Positions 1 through 11,708 of a DNA stretch of 64,000 nt are shown piece by piece. The position numbers and the translations under genes are program-made. Location of the stretch: positions 8,754,501-8,818,500 of the forward strand of contig NC_091669.1 in NCBI RefSeq assembly GCF_042453785.1. Reading direction: 5' to 3'. Positions within the stretch are counted from its first letter, which is position 1. Every line of letters starts with the position of its first letter. This stretch comes from Malus domestica (taxonomy: Eukaryota > Streptophyta > Magnoliopsida > Rosales > Rosaceae). The notes beneath the pieces are model-generated. The model saw only the letters and a list, made by a program, of their open reading frames with translations. It ran no database searches and was not told the origin of the DNA.

Positions 1-2399
1 CTACGTCATTCGGTTGTATGCGAGGCGTGCCAACTCGTCTGCCGAGTTCGACCGAGGAGTAAAATTTGTTGATGTTACGTTGGGTGCGCTACTGACTTCT
101 TGATCTTGCGACTGCGGCCAAGGAAGGAACACGCCTCAGCCTTCGAAATATAGAGCCTAGGGGTGGGCAAACGGGTAGAGGACCTGCGGGTCGGGGCGGG
201 TAATCACGGTTCGGGGTGGGTACGGGGTGGGTCCAATTTTTTGTTAGAATAAACGGGGCGGGGCGGGGCGGGTCCAAATCTTCAGACCCACGGGGCCCCG
301 GACCGGCCCGTTTCTATGATGCAATGGATTGCCCTGCTGAGGGAATAGAAACCCACCTATTTGAATGAATGCATAGCCCATTCCTATAATGATAATACAA
401 TGAATTGGGCCTGTTTCTACAATAATTATACAAAATGAAACCTTCCCAGGCTTCTGGAGTCTTCTCCCTTCTTCGATTTCAAATTGAAACCCACATCTTT
501 TTCGAGTTCATGCGTCTCTCATTTCTCTCTCACTCTCTGCAAGTCCAGCAAACTTTTTCACGTTTCTCATTTCTCTCTCACCTCTAATTCGAACATCACC
601 AAACTTCTTCAGATCCTTCCATTTCTGACCGTAAGATGCTCAGTCTCTCCCTCGATTTTATCAAAATCTCCCTCAGATGGACGAAGATGGCGCATGGGTC
701 CAGATCAAAGAGGGATAGAGGACTGAGAAGGTTACTCTGCAAAGAGAGAGGGGACTGAGAGGGGCGGAGCTGAGAGACATGACGATGCTGAACGACGCGA
801 CGGCGGAGGTCCACAAGAAGTTCGAAGAGAGCAGGCATGTGACGTCAGACGTGGAGATTCAGAAGCGAGGCTTCCCATTTCATTAGCGAAATGATCGTCT
901 AGGCCAAGCTCAAATTACCTAGTACCTTCCAAGGTCCAACCCATGTTTAGTGGCGGTTTGTTTTTGTTTCTTCAGAGTTGAGAGTTTCAATTTGACTAGG
1001 GTTTTTGTTTCCGTGGGATTTCTTATTTTGTTAACAAATGATTGGAAATTATTCAGTTTTCGGCACAAAACTAATACATTTGATTAGCCTCTTGTTTTAT
1101 TTATTGATGCAATCACTAAATTGACTGAGACTATGGTTCACAAAGAATGTAAGCTTGCACGTCAAAGTGGTGAAGATCATCAAAGCTTGAGAGCATTAAG
1201 TTTGCAGTGTCTTTCAGTCATGGTGGTTTTATGATTCGACTTCTTGATGTTGCTAGGAATCTGGGTTTCGTGTCGGAGGAAGACAGACTTGAGTGACGTC
1301 GTTCCTATATGTTGGACCCGTAGGCCCAGCCCGAACCGCCCGTTTCAAACAAGCCGGGTTATGGCTGGTTCCAATTTCAGAAATTTCAATACCCGGCCCG
1401 TCCTGGCCCGTTCCATTTTAAAGCGGGTCCAGTCCGGTCCCTTCAAATTTGGGCCCCGCCTGGCCCATGCCCACCCCTAATAGAGCCTGAAGACAAGGCT
1501 ACTAGTTTTGCGAAGTTCACAAATCGTCGGCACCTGATTCGGTCACAGTGATTATGTTTGTGAGAGTATAAGCACGCCGAATCGACACCAGAGTATAGGG
1601 ACACAAATAATCAAAACAAATGTACGTCTTGATTGTGAAAATGGTTCAGCTATCAGAATGCCGAACTCTAAAGCCTACTTGTGAGTATCCAATTATAAAA
1701 CAACTTGGCGTTTAACATGCTGAACCCAGTAATTCGAAACACCTCACTTCGCCAAGAAGGCTAATGAGATGACCTCTGCCAATAAGGATTCGAAAATCCT
1801 TCTCGGTCGAGACTTGGATAGATAACTAGTTAGCCTCGTCGCAATGCTGTTTATCCAAACTGAATATGCTCGCCGGTTGCCTTCACAGTGCTGTTTATCC
1901 AAACTGAAGATGTGTTGGCGAAAAAGGAAAATAAAAATCTCAAGGTTGTTGAGAGGTTTCGCGTAGAGCGAGAGTTTGCGCATGGTAGTTTGTATGTTGA
2001 ATTGGAGGGGGCTTTGTTTGATGTCCTCCCTCCCTATTTATAGTAGCCAACCTATATCGAATCCTAATCATTCTCGGATTAGAACTCCTTTCCCCGATTC
2101 AACCTTATCTCGGCCAGTTCTACTCATACTAGGACTTTGAACTTAACTCATTATCAGGCCGCATTCAATTTCAAACTCTAACATCCTTATCCTACCGAAA
2201 CTCCTTCTCATAATAGACATCATCCATATCCCATAGGTTCCCGACGGGATATGGCCAGCTTCGACTGCGTGGCCCATGACCTCTCAATGACACCTAAACA
2301 CAGCCTCTGGGCCGAGAACAATTCTACACTCGGCCCAACTAGCACCAGGCCGAAAACAATTCTAAACTCGGCCCAAACCAATATTTTTATGCCCAAACA
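1..2399 (-). mobile_element. LTR-retrotransposon LTR or LTR plus internal fragment, cut by the window start
   Basis: Read on the minus strand, this stretch begins with TGTTTGGG just left of position 2399, a typical LTR 5' end. A TATA box (TATAAATA, 2035-2042) lies about 360 bases inside. No gag-pol coding is visible, so it is a solo LTR or a non-coding element. The hAT element at 158-1479 is nested in it, and the flanks resume cleanly on both sides. The other end lies outside the window, so no target duplication could be checked. Confidence 0.55.
158..1479. mobile_element. Non-autonomous hAT-type DNA transposon with 8-bp target duplication
   Basis: The element starts TAGGGGTGGGCA and ends with the inverse TGCCCACCCCTA. 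It is flanked by a perfect 8-bp duplication, ATAGAGCC (150-157 and 1480-1487), as expected for hAT transposition. It is 1322 bp long and codes for no transposase. Subterminal regions carry degenerate GGGTCGGGGCGGG-like repeats on the left and CCCGGCCCG-like repeats on the right. A central stretch (about 660-890) is GC-richer and could be a captured exon, but no family is recognised. Confidence 0.9.
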
Positions 2400-3079
2400 A
2401 ATCCAATAGCCCTGCAACAAATAGGCTTGCATAGTGCACTAGCTAACTCTAAGTCTCATGTGGAATAAGTAGAAAGTAATTTGGCAAATCAAATATAGTG
2501 ACTTGTATAGTACAACTAATTAATTAGGGACAGCTCGATTGTTGCACCCATGAAGTTTATAGTGAACCACACAAATCTGGCACCATGTGTGATTATCTTG
2601 GCTTCATATTTCATTAATCATAAGTTAATGAACAAAAAATACGCATTCAAATTCAATTCAAGGAGATGAAAAAAGATAAAAGGTTGATAGAGCACGAAAG
2701 CTTTTTCATTCCCCAACCTGTCACACTTCTGTTATTCATGATTTATCATGCGGACCCATAAATTGAGCACCAAAACTAACATCACGATATAGTACTTGAC
2801 AAAAATTAACATCACGATATTCGATAAATTGTTAAGAAGTGAGAATTTCTAAAATTCTATAAAGTGAATCCTGAGAAGATCCTCATCCCAAAACTAGGAC
2901 CATTTCATGTCCATTGCTGACAGGGAGCCACATCCCACCAAGTGGTCGGTGATGTATTTGCAACGTGTCACACATTCGTTGGCACAGAAGTACAGCAAGG
3001 CACTGTGAATCTCTCGTGAATCTCTTGTGGGCCCTTTTACAGCTTTTGAATCTTGATAGTCATTGCCTAAACCGAATGA
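2400..3079. other. Intergenic, no gene seen
   Basis: AT-rich sequence without supported coding. Positions 2866-2890 look like the terminal motif of the GGATCC-ended MITE family described below, so a degenerate MITE end may be present. Confidence 0.5.
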
Positions 3080-3268
3080 GAATACTTTATGGATTCTCAG
3101 GATTCTAAAGATCTTTAAATCGTGTTTGTTTATCGTACATTTTACAGTAAAAAATCATTTTAAATAATTTTATTTAAAATTAAACATAAACAGTATATAA
3201 CGAAAACTTACCGCACAATGTACGATAAACGAACATGATTTGAGGATTCCTAAAGAGGATCCTCATTC
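3080..3268. mobile_element. GGATCC-ended foldback MITE, copy 1 (degenerate)
   Basis: The inner arms match the other two copies: a TTTATCGTACA block on the left, and CAATGTACGATAAACGAACATGATT on the right as its inverse, separated by an AT-rich core containing TTTAAAATTAAACA. The outer ends (GGATTCTCAGGATTC and AGAGGATCCTC) are diverged. No coding capacity. Confidence 0.6.
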
Positions 3269-3654
3269 GCCTAAACCCTAAATGAAACGGCACGTAGGAC
3301 TTGAATCATGGTTGGAATGTATATACAACAGCCATCCCAAGGCCATCATCGCCAGCTGCTAGTAGTGTGCGAAGTTATCAATTGTAATATTGAACATGCA
3401 TGCATGGGGTAGATAATTTGTTCTTGGAATATTGTTTGTGCAACTTGGTTTTGGATCCAAATCGCACAAAGAATGTCATAGGTATCAGTGAAACTTTAGT
3501 ATATGAGCACTGGAGATAACATTTTAACTAATAGAAACTCGATTCAATTATGCATGAGGGTTCGAGTTTTCACACTTGCGTTAGAGATGTGATCTATACT
3601 GCAGTTACATGCGGTTTGCTTTTCTTTATCTAGTTTCAACTTTCTTAGTTTGAG

Positions 3655-3820
3655 AAATGTTAAGGAGACTCTCTTAAAAGTGAGACCTTCATGGATCTCT
3701 GCCACCTCATGTTTCTTACACAATGTTTTATAATAATAGTACGGAAATAAACATTAAACTGTGAGATGACATATGGTCCATTGAGAGTCACTTTAAAAGA
3801 GTTTTCTTAGAAAAGTTAAA
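3655..3820. mobile_element. Short foldback MITE (AGACTCTCTTAAAA ends), copy 1
   Basis: The left end, GGAGACTCTCTTAAAAGTGAG, is mirrored by CACTTTAAAAGAGTTTTC on the right. A second copy lies at 4663-4835. Non-coding; superfamily not assigned. The 385 bases before it (3269-3654) and the stretch 3821-4662 hold no supported gene. Confidence 0.55.
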
Positions 3821-4662
3821 GTGATTAGTGAGAGTTTGATTACTTATGAATTCTAAAAAATGCTGATGTATACACATCATTGCATGTGTGACTGTCTTCC
3901 AATTCAGCCAAGGAAACTAGGGAGAGTGGGATCAGAAAACTATTAGTATTGATAGTGCAGATTTTGTCGCCTATTATTAGGGCTCCAAGACAAATAGAGG
4001 AGGCAATAGGTGATTGAACATATTGTCTATGATGTTCCACGTCAGAGTGTTATTCATTTCTGATAAGCAAATTGTGCCTATTGGTTGTTATGGTTGCATA
4101 ATCTATGGTCGGCCTAACCTTTTATACTTTTAGTGACTTTGTATTCTAAGCAATAAGCATCATGTTTCACACTTTGTCTACCTGTTAAATGTTAGGTTAT
4201 ATCAAACATTTTAAAATTTTGGAGGAGACTTAAGAAGAAGATCATGAAGAAAATATATAGTTGCCCAATATAAAACGTGACATAGTAAAAATTCAAGTGT
4301 AATTGTAACATTGTCATATAATACTACCGTTTATCTTATGTAAAAATACATATGAACTACTAACAACATGTGATGATAATCGTGTAGTATATAAAAAAAA
4401 AGTTTTCCATAACCTGATGGAATTGTAACATGCATGGTAGCTTAATTAATTTGGTAAATAGGCCAAACAAATGGTAGTTAAATAATCAAGATTTGAAGGA
4501 TGCATATGAGTGGATATGATGAAGGTAATGTAACCCTGCAAGCCCAACTGCACAAAAGCACATGAGCACACACAACCGAAAGAAGAATGATGGCTTGGGA
4601 AAAAGCAAAAGATGCCCATTATTGTCATTCCCTGCCATCCTAAGATCATTATAACAATTAAA

Positions 4663-4835
4663 AAAATATTAAGAAGACTCTCTTAAAATGAGATTATTTA
4701 TAGATTCTTTGTCACTGTATAGTTGAATATCAATTTTTGTGCTAATATTATAAAATATTATGTCAAAAATATAAGATGATTGAAAATTCATAAAAAATCT
4801 TACTTTTAAAAGAATTTCTTTAACATTTCTCTAAC
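4663..4835. mobile_element. Short foldback MITE (AGACTCTCTTAAAA ends), copy 2
   Basis: Begins TTAAGAAGACTCTCTTAAAA and ends with the inverse ACTTTTAAAAGAATTTC followed by TTTAACATTTC. Same layout and terminal words as the copy at 3655-3820. Confidence 0.55.
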
Positions 4836-5423
4836 CGCTATAAGAGCGATTATTTAACCCAAATTGGATCCAACACCTTTTGTGTGACATTATTACCAAA
4901 CATGCCAATCTCATGAATTTTGAGAGATATGAGGTGTCAAATCCCAAGATTCCTCAGTTTCCCTCAGTTTCCCTCGCCCTCGCCACCCCACCAATTCTTC
5001 ATTCAAAATGGGTGCGGTGTATTTGTGACATCAATCATTGACTAACATATATTAACTTTCTAACAATAAAATTAAAAAAAGTTAAGTTTATAAACATGTA
5101 TCAGTTAATTATTGGAGTCATAGAGAGGTTATATCCATTTTGGGTGCAGATGATTTGATCTCCCCTAATAGGGTGTACATTTTTGCTCACCACTCTCAAG
5201 CAGTGACAATTCTTTACCATCCTATTTAATTATTATTATTATTGGATGAATGTAAATTTAAGATTTGTGTCTATCCATCATACAGATCTCGAAATTTAAA
5301 TTCATTCAAGAGTAATAGGTGATAAGCACCATCATCGTTTGAGGGCGGTGAGAAACAAAAATTTCCCACCACTCTAGTCCTCTCGTGCATCAACCACGAG
5401 GCAGTGAGGTCTATGGACTCCTC

Positions 5424-5431
5424 TATATAAA
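5424..5431 (+). promoter_or_regulatory. TATA box of the Hev b 5-like gene
   Basis: TATATAAA lies 129 bases upstream of the start codon at 5560, in a CTC-rich context typical of plant core promoters. It implies a transcription start near 5455 and a 5' leader of about 100 bases. Confidence 0.65.
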
Positions 5432-5559
5432 CCATCCCATTGATCATTTTTATTCATGCAACCATTAGTTTTAATTTGTTCTTGGCTTTCTCCTCATCTA
5501 AGTTCGCCTTTCTCTCGATCTTCTAATTTGTTCAATTTGATCACTTTTCGATTCCCATT

Positions 5560-6470
5560 ATGGCCACTGCTCAGGTGTTCACTCAACTTCGGTTCCAGAC
5601 TGGTTTATTTTACATTGATTTGTGTGAAGTGATTTTCGCACATTTATTTTGTCTTTCAGTATATCTTTATTTACTTGTATTATTTTGATCAAAGAGGAAT
5701 TAGGGACAAAAATAAAGACTTCTGCAAAAATCATTCCTTTAATTTGTTCAATATGTAAAACACATTTGTGTTTGTGATTATCAGTTCAAGCTCTCTTACA
5801 ATTTTAACTAATTGATTAGTTAATTACAAAATATTAATCAAAGAGTTGTATCTGTATGTATATGATCATGCAGGTTGTATCAGCAAAGACAGCCCTTCCT
5901 GTAGAGGATACAACTCATCACGAGGAATCAGTTAAGGCTCAAGAGGCTATTATCACTGCTACTACTGAAGAAGTAGCACCAACTGAAGTTGCGGAGGAGG
6001 CAAAGGAAGTTGCAGAGACTGTTGTGGCTTCTGGGGAAGATGTACCTAAGGCTGAAGCGGAGGCTTCAAAAGACGAGGAAAACATAGTTGCAAAAGATGA
6101 GGAAGTCCTAGTCGAAGCTGAGACAAAGGAAGTGAAGGTAGAGGAGCCCAAGGAAGTTGTAGGAGTCGAAAAAGAAGAAGAACCAACTCTGGAGAAGAGT
6201 ACTAGTACTACAACTGAAGAGGAAACTACTACACCTAATTATAAGGTAGCCCCTGAGCCAGAACCAGAACGAGTGCTTGTGGAGGAGGCCAAGGACAAGG
6301 AGAATACTGCTGAAATTCCTCCGGTGGCACCAGTTAAACCGGAGGCACCGGTGGAAGAATCAGCAGTTGAAGCCCCTAAAGAGGAGGTAGTAGTTAAGGA
6401 AGAAGAGAAGGCAGCTGATGATGTTGAGGAGAAAGCTGGTACTGAAGCCCCGGTGGAGAAGACAGAGTGA
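5560..6470 (+). CDS. Acidic Hev b 5-like protein (latex-allergen family), two exons
   Basis: Spliced coding exons are 5560-5574 (only MATAQ) and 5874-6470, with a GT-AG intron of 299 bases; the product is 203 aa. The protein is dominated by Glu, Val, Ala, Lys and Pro in short EEV/EAP/KEE repeats, with no signal peptide or membrane segment and almost no aromatic residues, so it is probably disordered. The start (MATAQVVSAKTALP) and the end (EAPVEKTE) resemble rubber-tree Hev b 5, a cytosolic acidic protein of unclear function. At 203 aa it is longer than the roughly 150 aa of Hev b 5, which fits expansion of the repeat region. An alternative start inside the intron at 5856 would read through the splice acceptor; the tiny first exon matches the family N-terminus better. 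Whether it is allergenic here cannot be judged from sequence. Confidence 0.85.
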
Positions 6471-7649
6471 ATTTTTAAGTTGTATTATTAGTGGGTATAT
6501 TGGGGTTTGCATGCATGTGAAGAGATCAATTAAATGTCTTTCATTTAGTGTGGTTTAAGAAATTATATAAGGCGTAACGTACAAAGAAGGTGAGGTGAGT
6601 GTGGAACATAGATAATGCTGGCTCTCCATATACATATGGTAGACATGATGATTTGTATCGTGGTGCGTGTACGTACCGATGTTTGAATATTTGAGTAATA
6701 AGATCGACTATTGTTGTACTATATACATAGCTACTACTTGTTTCATGACAAATTCATGAGTTACATGCATTTTCTACTTGATCAACTTTTTCTTTCTGAT
6801 TTTAAGTTTACTTTTCCTTGATGACAAAGGTTCATCATGTGGTTGTTAGGAGTTTGAGGTATACTTGGAGATAAGAATGGGTGTGCACATCCATCGTTTC
6901 ACTATAAGTTTCCATGGATTAATTGGAACTATATTGAAATAGTTAATATGCATGCCACCATTGTTAATTTGTGTGGAATGCCTTTTCATTTCTTAAGTAG
7001 CTTAAGAAAGTTGAGGTTACACCAACTTCTTATATAAACTCTTGCAAGGTTTTTTCTTTGACCGCATCCTCACATGCCCATCATATGTGACGAATTTTCA
7101 AGCCAAATACGTGGGAAACAGGAATTAGGGTGACATGGAACACGTGTAGCGTTGAGCTTCACACATGGGCTAACTGCTTTGATACCATAAAAAAATTGAG
7201 ATTCTACCATAAAACCAATTGATAATATCCACATCAACAATTGTTAGGTGGCACGTCTCTATAATTTGATTCATAATTAAAAACTTATATTGAGATAGTG
7301 ATACGTATCTAATCAATGATAATTTGTAAAATGCAATTTGATTCCTCAAATAATAATATTAATAGTTGATATCTATGTGAAAATTTTCCATACTTAGATT
7401 CGTGAAGTTGTTTCAGCTGATGCTAACAGTTGTTTGTGGCTACACCCTTATATATAAAGCCAACAACCCTTTTTGAGGTCACAAGTTTCATCAAAATATT
7501 TGGACAAAAATACCCCTAAAACAAAAAATTTCAAAAGCAACTCAAAATAATGCAAGGGTATTTTCGTTATTTTAATAGTGTTTTCTAATAATTAATTCCT
7601 TTTGTACACTTTTTTTTTTAAATTAGTACCTCACAATAGGATAACAATA
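6471..7649. other. 3' flank and intergenic DNA, no gene
   Basis: AT-rich. The first few hundred bases are probably the 3' UTR of the Hev b 5-like gene. Positions 7168-7240 (TTGAGATTCTACCATAAAACC and onward) match 31795-31840, so a shared retroelement scrap is present. Confidence 0.5.
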
Positions 7650-7880
7650 ATATGATTCAATAAGTTGTTTATTAAATATTATTTTCTCTAATTTTAAACA
7701 TGTTCAAAACATCTTAAGAGATGTGTAATGCCGGTTATAAAAAGAGTCTTTTGCACATGCATAATAATGTGATTAAATTAGTTGTCAAATGATTGGTTTT
7801 TTTTTTTTAACAAACGATATTATTTACATTAAGAGATAGGGGGTGAGCTTAGCCTCGCAATGGGTTAGCAATAAGTGATT
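7650..7880. repeat. Dispersed direct repeat, copy 1
   Basis: Shares with 8440-8660 an ordered series of blocks: TTAAATATTATTTTCTCTA, TGTAATGCCGGTTATAAAAA, CATAATAATGTGATTAAATT and TTAACAAACGATATTAT. The last part (TTAGCCTCGCAATGGGTTAG) matches the SINE-related sequence at 28530-28680. The spacing of about 790 bases suggests a local duplication. Confidence 0.6.
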
Positions 7881-8439
7881 CAACCAGTTGTTTATTAAAT
7901 ATTATTTTCTCTATTCTTAATGTAAATTCAATAGAATGTAGATGGACATTCAAAGATCGATTTTATTATGTGAATTCAGCTGCTTTGATTGGTTTGTGAG
8001 GGGTTTTTTTCTACCATGATCTAAGATTATTCATTTACTTCAAATATTTGACTTTTCTTTTGTCAATTCACGCATATAAATACATTTAAAACGTGTAAGT
8101 AGTGCGTAACATGCTGTGATTCAAAAAAGACCTTCTGCATGCGCTTTAGTGTTTAGTAATTCAACAAACATGTGAAAACTTTAGTTGGGAAAAAGGGATG
8201 ATGATCCAACGAAAAGACAAGAAAAAAATAGTGGTTGTGTAGATCTGGTTTCGTCAAAGTGGTTAAAATCGTGTGCTTCTTTCTCTGAACTCAATTTTTA
8301 GTTTTTGCCAAATTTCTTTGGACTCGGTTTGAATCATCAAAAATGAGGAGAGAAATAACTTAATGTAGCAATTTCATTTTCTTCTTTTACCTCTTGCACT
8401 TCAAAATTTATTCCATGAAACAAGGATTCCTATTAAATA

Positions 8440-8660
8440 AAAGCAATTAGTTGTTCGTTAAAATATTATTTTCTCTATTTTTAAATACGTTCAAAATATC
8501 TTAAGATGCGTGTAATGCCGGTTATAAAAAAAGGTCTTTCGCATGCGCGCATAATAATGTGATTAAATTAGTTGTCAAATGTTTTTTTTTTAACAAACGA
8601 TATTATCTAGGATGAACTTAGCCTCACAATGAGCTATTAGTAATACAAATTTAATCAGTT
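8440..8660. repeat. Dispersed direct repeat, copy 2
   Basis: Second copy of the unit at 7650-7880, with the same block order and moderate divergence. The SINE-like tail is shorter here. Neither copy codes for protein. Confidence 0.6.
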
Positions 8661-8767
8661 GTTTATAACGATACTGTTTGAAAAGTTCTTTCGACTGATG
8701 AATACCATCGACTAGTACACACCAGTGATTCAAACCATTAGCTATATAAAATATCCAAAACAGAATG

Positions 8768-8976
8768 GGATCCTCTCCGGATCCTATTTGTGGGAATCCG
8801 GATGATTAATTAATCATGTCCGTTCATCGTACATCGTACGGTTAAAAATTATTTTAAAATTTTAATTTAAAATTAAATATAAGTAGTACCTAATAAAAAT
8901 TGACTGTACAATATACGATAAATGAACACGATTAATTGATCTCTGGATTCCCACAAAAATAATCCGGAGAGGATCC
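8768..8976. mobile_element. GGATCC-ended foldback MITE, copy 2 (best preserved)
   Basis: The terminal inverted repeat GGATCCTCTCCGGAT at the left is mirrored by AATCCGGAGAGGATCC at the right. The inner arms also pair (TCCGTTCATCGTACATCGTA against TACGATAAATGAACACGATT), giving a near full-length hairpin of about 209 bases. Non-coding. The 322 bases that follow, up to the next gene, are its upstream region, with no clear TATA box. Confidence 0.8.
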
Positions 8977-9298
8977 TTGTCCATCCAAAACAAACATAAA
9001 AAAAGCTTGATGGGCCTTAAAATGTAAAAAATGAGATGAAAAGTGTGAAGAAATCTCCGAACTTTATCTTGTGCGTGGAATTTTCACACAACATTTGTCT
9101 TTTATAATCTTTGGACGGGGATTGGGCCAATTGACAAATGACTTCCACCAAGGCTAACCGAGTGGACAGAAATGAACCCAAACTTGCGAATTATCCCCTT
9201 TATAATAATATAAAAATAATTTTTAATTTTTTTTCATATTTTTGTTGTTCATCTGAAACCGATTCAATATTTTTATTTTTATTTTTTTGGAAAACCAA

Positions 9299-11708
9299 AT
9301 GGCCTCACTGCTCACGAAACCAACAGTGACAAGAGGACGGGATGAAGTTTATGTTGCAGCAGTGCCTCTAAGAGCAACAAAAGGACCCGCCCAGCTGCTT
9401 ACATCTGCTGCTTACTCTCTCAATCTCTGGAATTTGCAGCATTTCATGGTTATCATTAATCCCTCCCCACCACCACCTGATTGTCAGGTTCTCCTCCCTC
9501 CATTTCTCTATATAAGGTAGCTTAGCTAGTTCACTAATTATTCTTTTGGATTTTCTTGGTTGATTTTTGTTTACTATAATTAACCTTAAAATCTATTTCC
9601 TAACCTGTGTCCCAACTAGTACATAATCTCAGTTTGCCAAAAGTCAACTCTCATGCAATTTCATTACCAAAGTAACCAAACTGATGCTTTATTTTTTTTT
9701 GGTCTAACGATAGAATTCATTTAAGTCGAATATAAATGTTTAATGTTTATATCATGAGCAAGATTATTAAACAACTACTCGGGAAATAACATGCCCAATC
9801 TATGGACTCTTCCATTCTTACTCACAAAAGAAGCCACAGATTGTGCTGCTCCATTACAACGTCGGGAAGCGTATGAGAACTCAACTAGCTACAGTTGTTT
9901 CGTTAACTCCCACACATCAAGAAGGATACCTTCAATAGACAGAGCCCTTTCCTTCTTCAGCATGCCTATCAAACTTAAGACTATGACTCCACAATCACCC
10001 TTTTAAATCCCTCCTGATCCAGACACACCACCATCCGCAAACTGATATGCTTGATTCAAGAGTGCTTAAATCTTTGATATGAAATCACCTTGAAGCCCAA
10101 TGGCGAATTGGTATAACAAAAACGAAAAGGGTAAATTGAGATTAAATGTTAAATGCTGCTTTTTTCTGTTTCAAATACTAAACTTCTTTATATTTAGATT
10201 TTTAAAAGTAGTTGAGAAGTCAAAGCATGCTACAAGAACAAAAACATGGTAAAAAATATAAATATGAAAAATGTTTTTTTCTTGAAATTAATTAAAGTAG
10301 TCTAACTCAAGTGAAAAGAAAAGTTAACTGCTACGGAAAAAACATGTCTCCTAATTAGTACTTAATTTCCAACACTAGTATGGTGCAGCACAAAAGTTTT
10401 TGGGAAAATGTCTATTAACATAGACCTGGTATCCATATTTTGTAACCTTTTCAATACAAAAGTTTGAAAATTTGAACTCTAAATTCGTCTAGTCTCTTTT
10501 TTCAGGCCATAGTTTTCGATTTTCAACCTAAAGATCCTGAAAACATATATGCAGCCCTTGCAGTTCTATCCGGAAAAGCAATACCGGGTAAGCCTAACTA
10601 GCTGCATCATCTACTACGTCTTTCATGTTGCTCAAGAAAGCATAGTTCATCGCTAATTGGCATATGCATTAGTAAGTTATTGAAAATAATTAAAATGCAA
10701 ACATCAATGTCGAAGAACACCTAAAATTAAAACTTGTGCACCTCAAACCGGGGCTTGGTCTTGTCTGTCCTGTCTGATATACTGCTTTGAAACACCATTC
10801 CTTGGAATCCTTGATCTCATACCGCATAACTCTTTGACATTAGTTGTTTTTGATCCTTTAGTTTCTACTTGTGAAACTTGTCAACAATAGCTGCTAGACA
10901 TTATTGGTATAGACAATAGACTTGTAATTATTCCTCTAGCTAGCCATCATTACTGTACTTTATAGCTAGCCATCATTACTTTGTTTTATAGCTAGCCATC
11001 ATTACTTTGCTTTGCTTTCCTTTTATTCTTATTTTCCTCTTCAGTGTTTTTCTCATGTAATCATCATTTGGCTTGTCCACTTGTTATGACTAGTTTTTGG
11101 CCCTCTATAAGAGAGGACTTCCTTCTTGTAAACAAATAACAATGAAGTTTATTACAATTTCTGAGAAAACTTTGAACCTGGTTAATTTGTATGGGTTGAA
11201 TATATCATAGAGATACCATCTAATGTTGCTTGTGAAATTAAAGAAGAAATTGTGAGTACTGATATAATTATAACCCTGCAACATAATATTACAAATTTAT
11301 CTTGGGGGTTCCATTTAAGTTTGTTTTTATTTCTTGGTATTTTAGACTAGCATGCATTTTTCTTTTAGGAGTTGTTCTTATGAGGAAGTTGTCGAAACTG
11401 CCGAGAAGAAAATGCTGGTACGTTGGTTCTCCCAAAGGATCAGGTGCCATAGATATGGCACTTGAATTCAACAAACAGTGGGAAACTAAGCTGAGAGTTG
11501 GTCATCATGATTGTCGGAATTATACCAATGGTAACAATTTACGTAGGATGTCAATAGTCACTTAGGTATAATTTATTATCTTATTAGTAAAGATGTGCTT
11601 AGGAGGTTGATGTATTTATTTACTTTGAATTATTTTAAAGGCTTGGTCGAGTACCTGACCGATGAAGAACATATCTTGGAGCGTTTGGAAGGAAAACGGA
11701 GACATTGA
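9299..11708 (+). CDS. Uncharacterised plant protein, four exons, possible permuted papain-like fold
   Basis: Exons 9299-9487, 10506-10587, 11369-11530 and 11641-11708 join in frame through GT-AG introns (phases 0, 1, 1) to encode 166 aa ending in TGA. Exon 1 starts MASLLTKPTVTRGRDEVYVA and contains an LQHFMVII segment. Exon 2 begins AIVFDFQPKDPE. Exon 3 holds CWYVGSPKG and GHHDCRNYTNG. Exon 4 gives LVEYLTDEEHILERL. No signal peptide or membrane helix. I recall similar plant proteins only as uncharacterised. The order, an early His in a hydrophobic strand and a late Cys in an HDCRNYTN motif before a helix, resembles permuted papain-like folds (PPPDE/DeSI, LRAT). This is inference, and hydrolase activity is not shown. 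Clean splice sites and absence of stops favour a working gene. Confidence 0.72.
10938..11015 (+). repeat. Intronic 28-bp tandem repeat, three copies
   Basis: TAGCTAGCCATCATTACT recurs three times at about 28-base spacing within the second intron of the four-exon gene. No effect on splicing is evident. Confidence 0.75.

Noticed and set aside
5939..6151. Minus-strand Ser/Thr-rich frame
   Set aside because: Antisense shadow of the Glu-rich Hev b 5-like exon.
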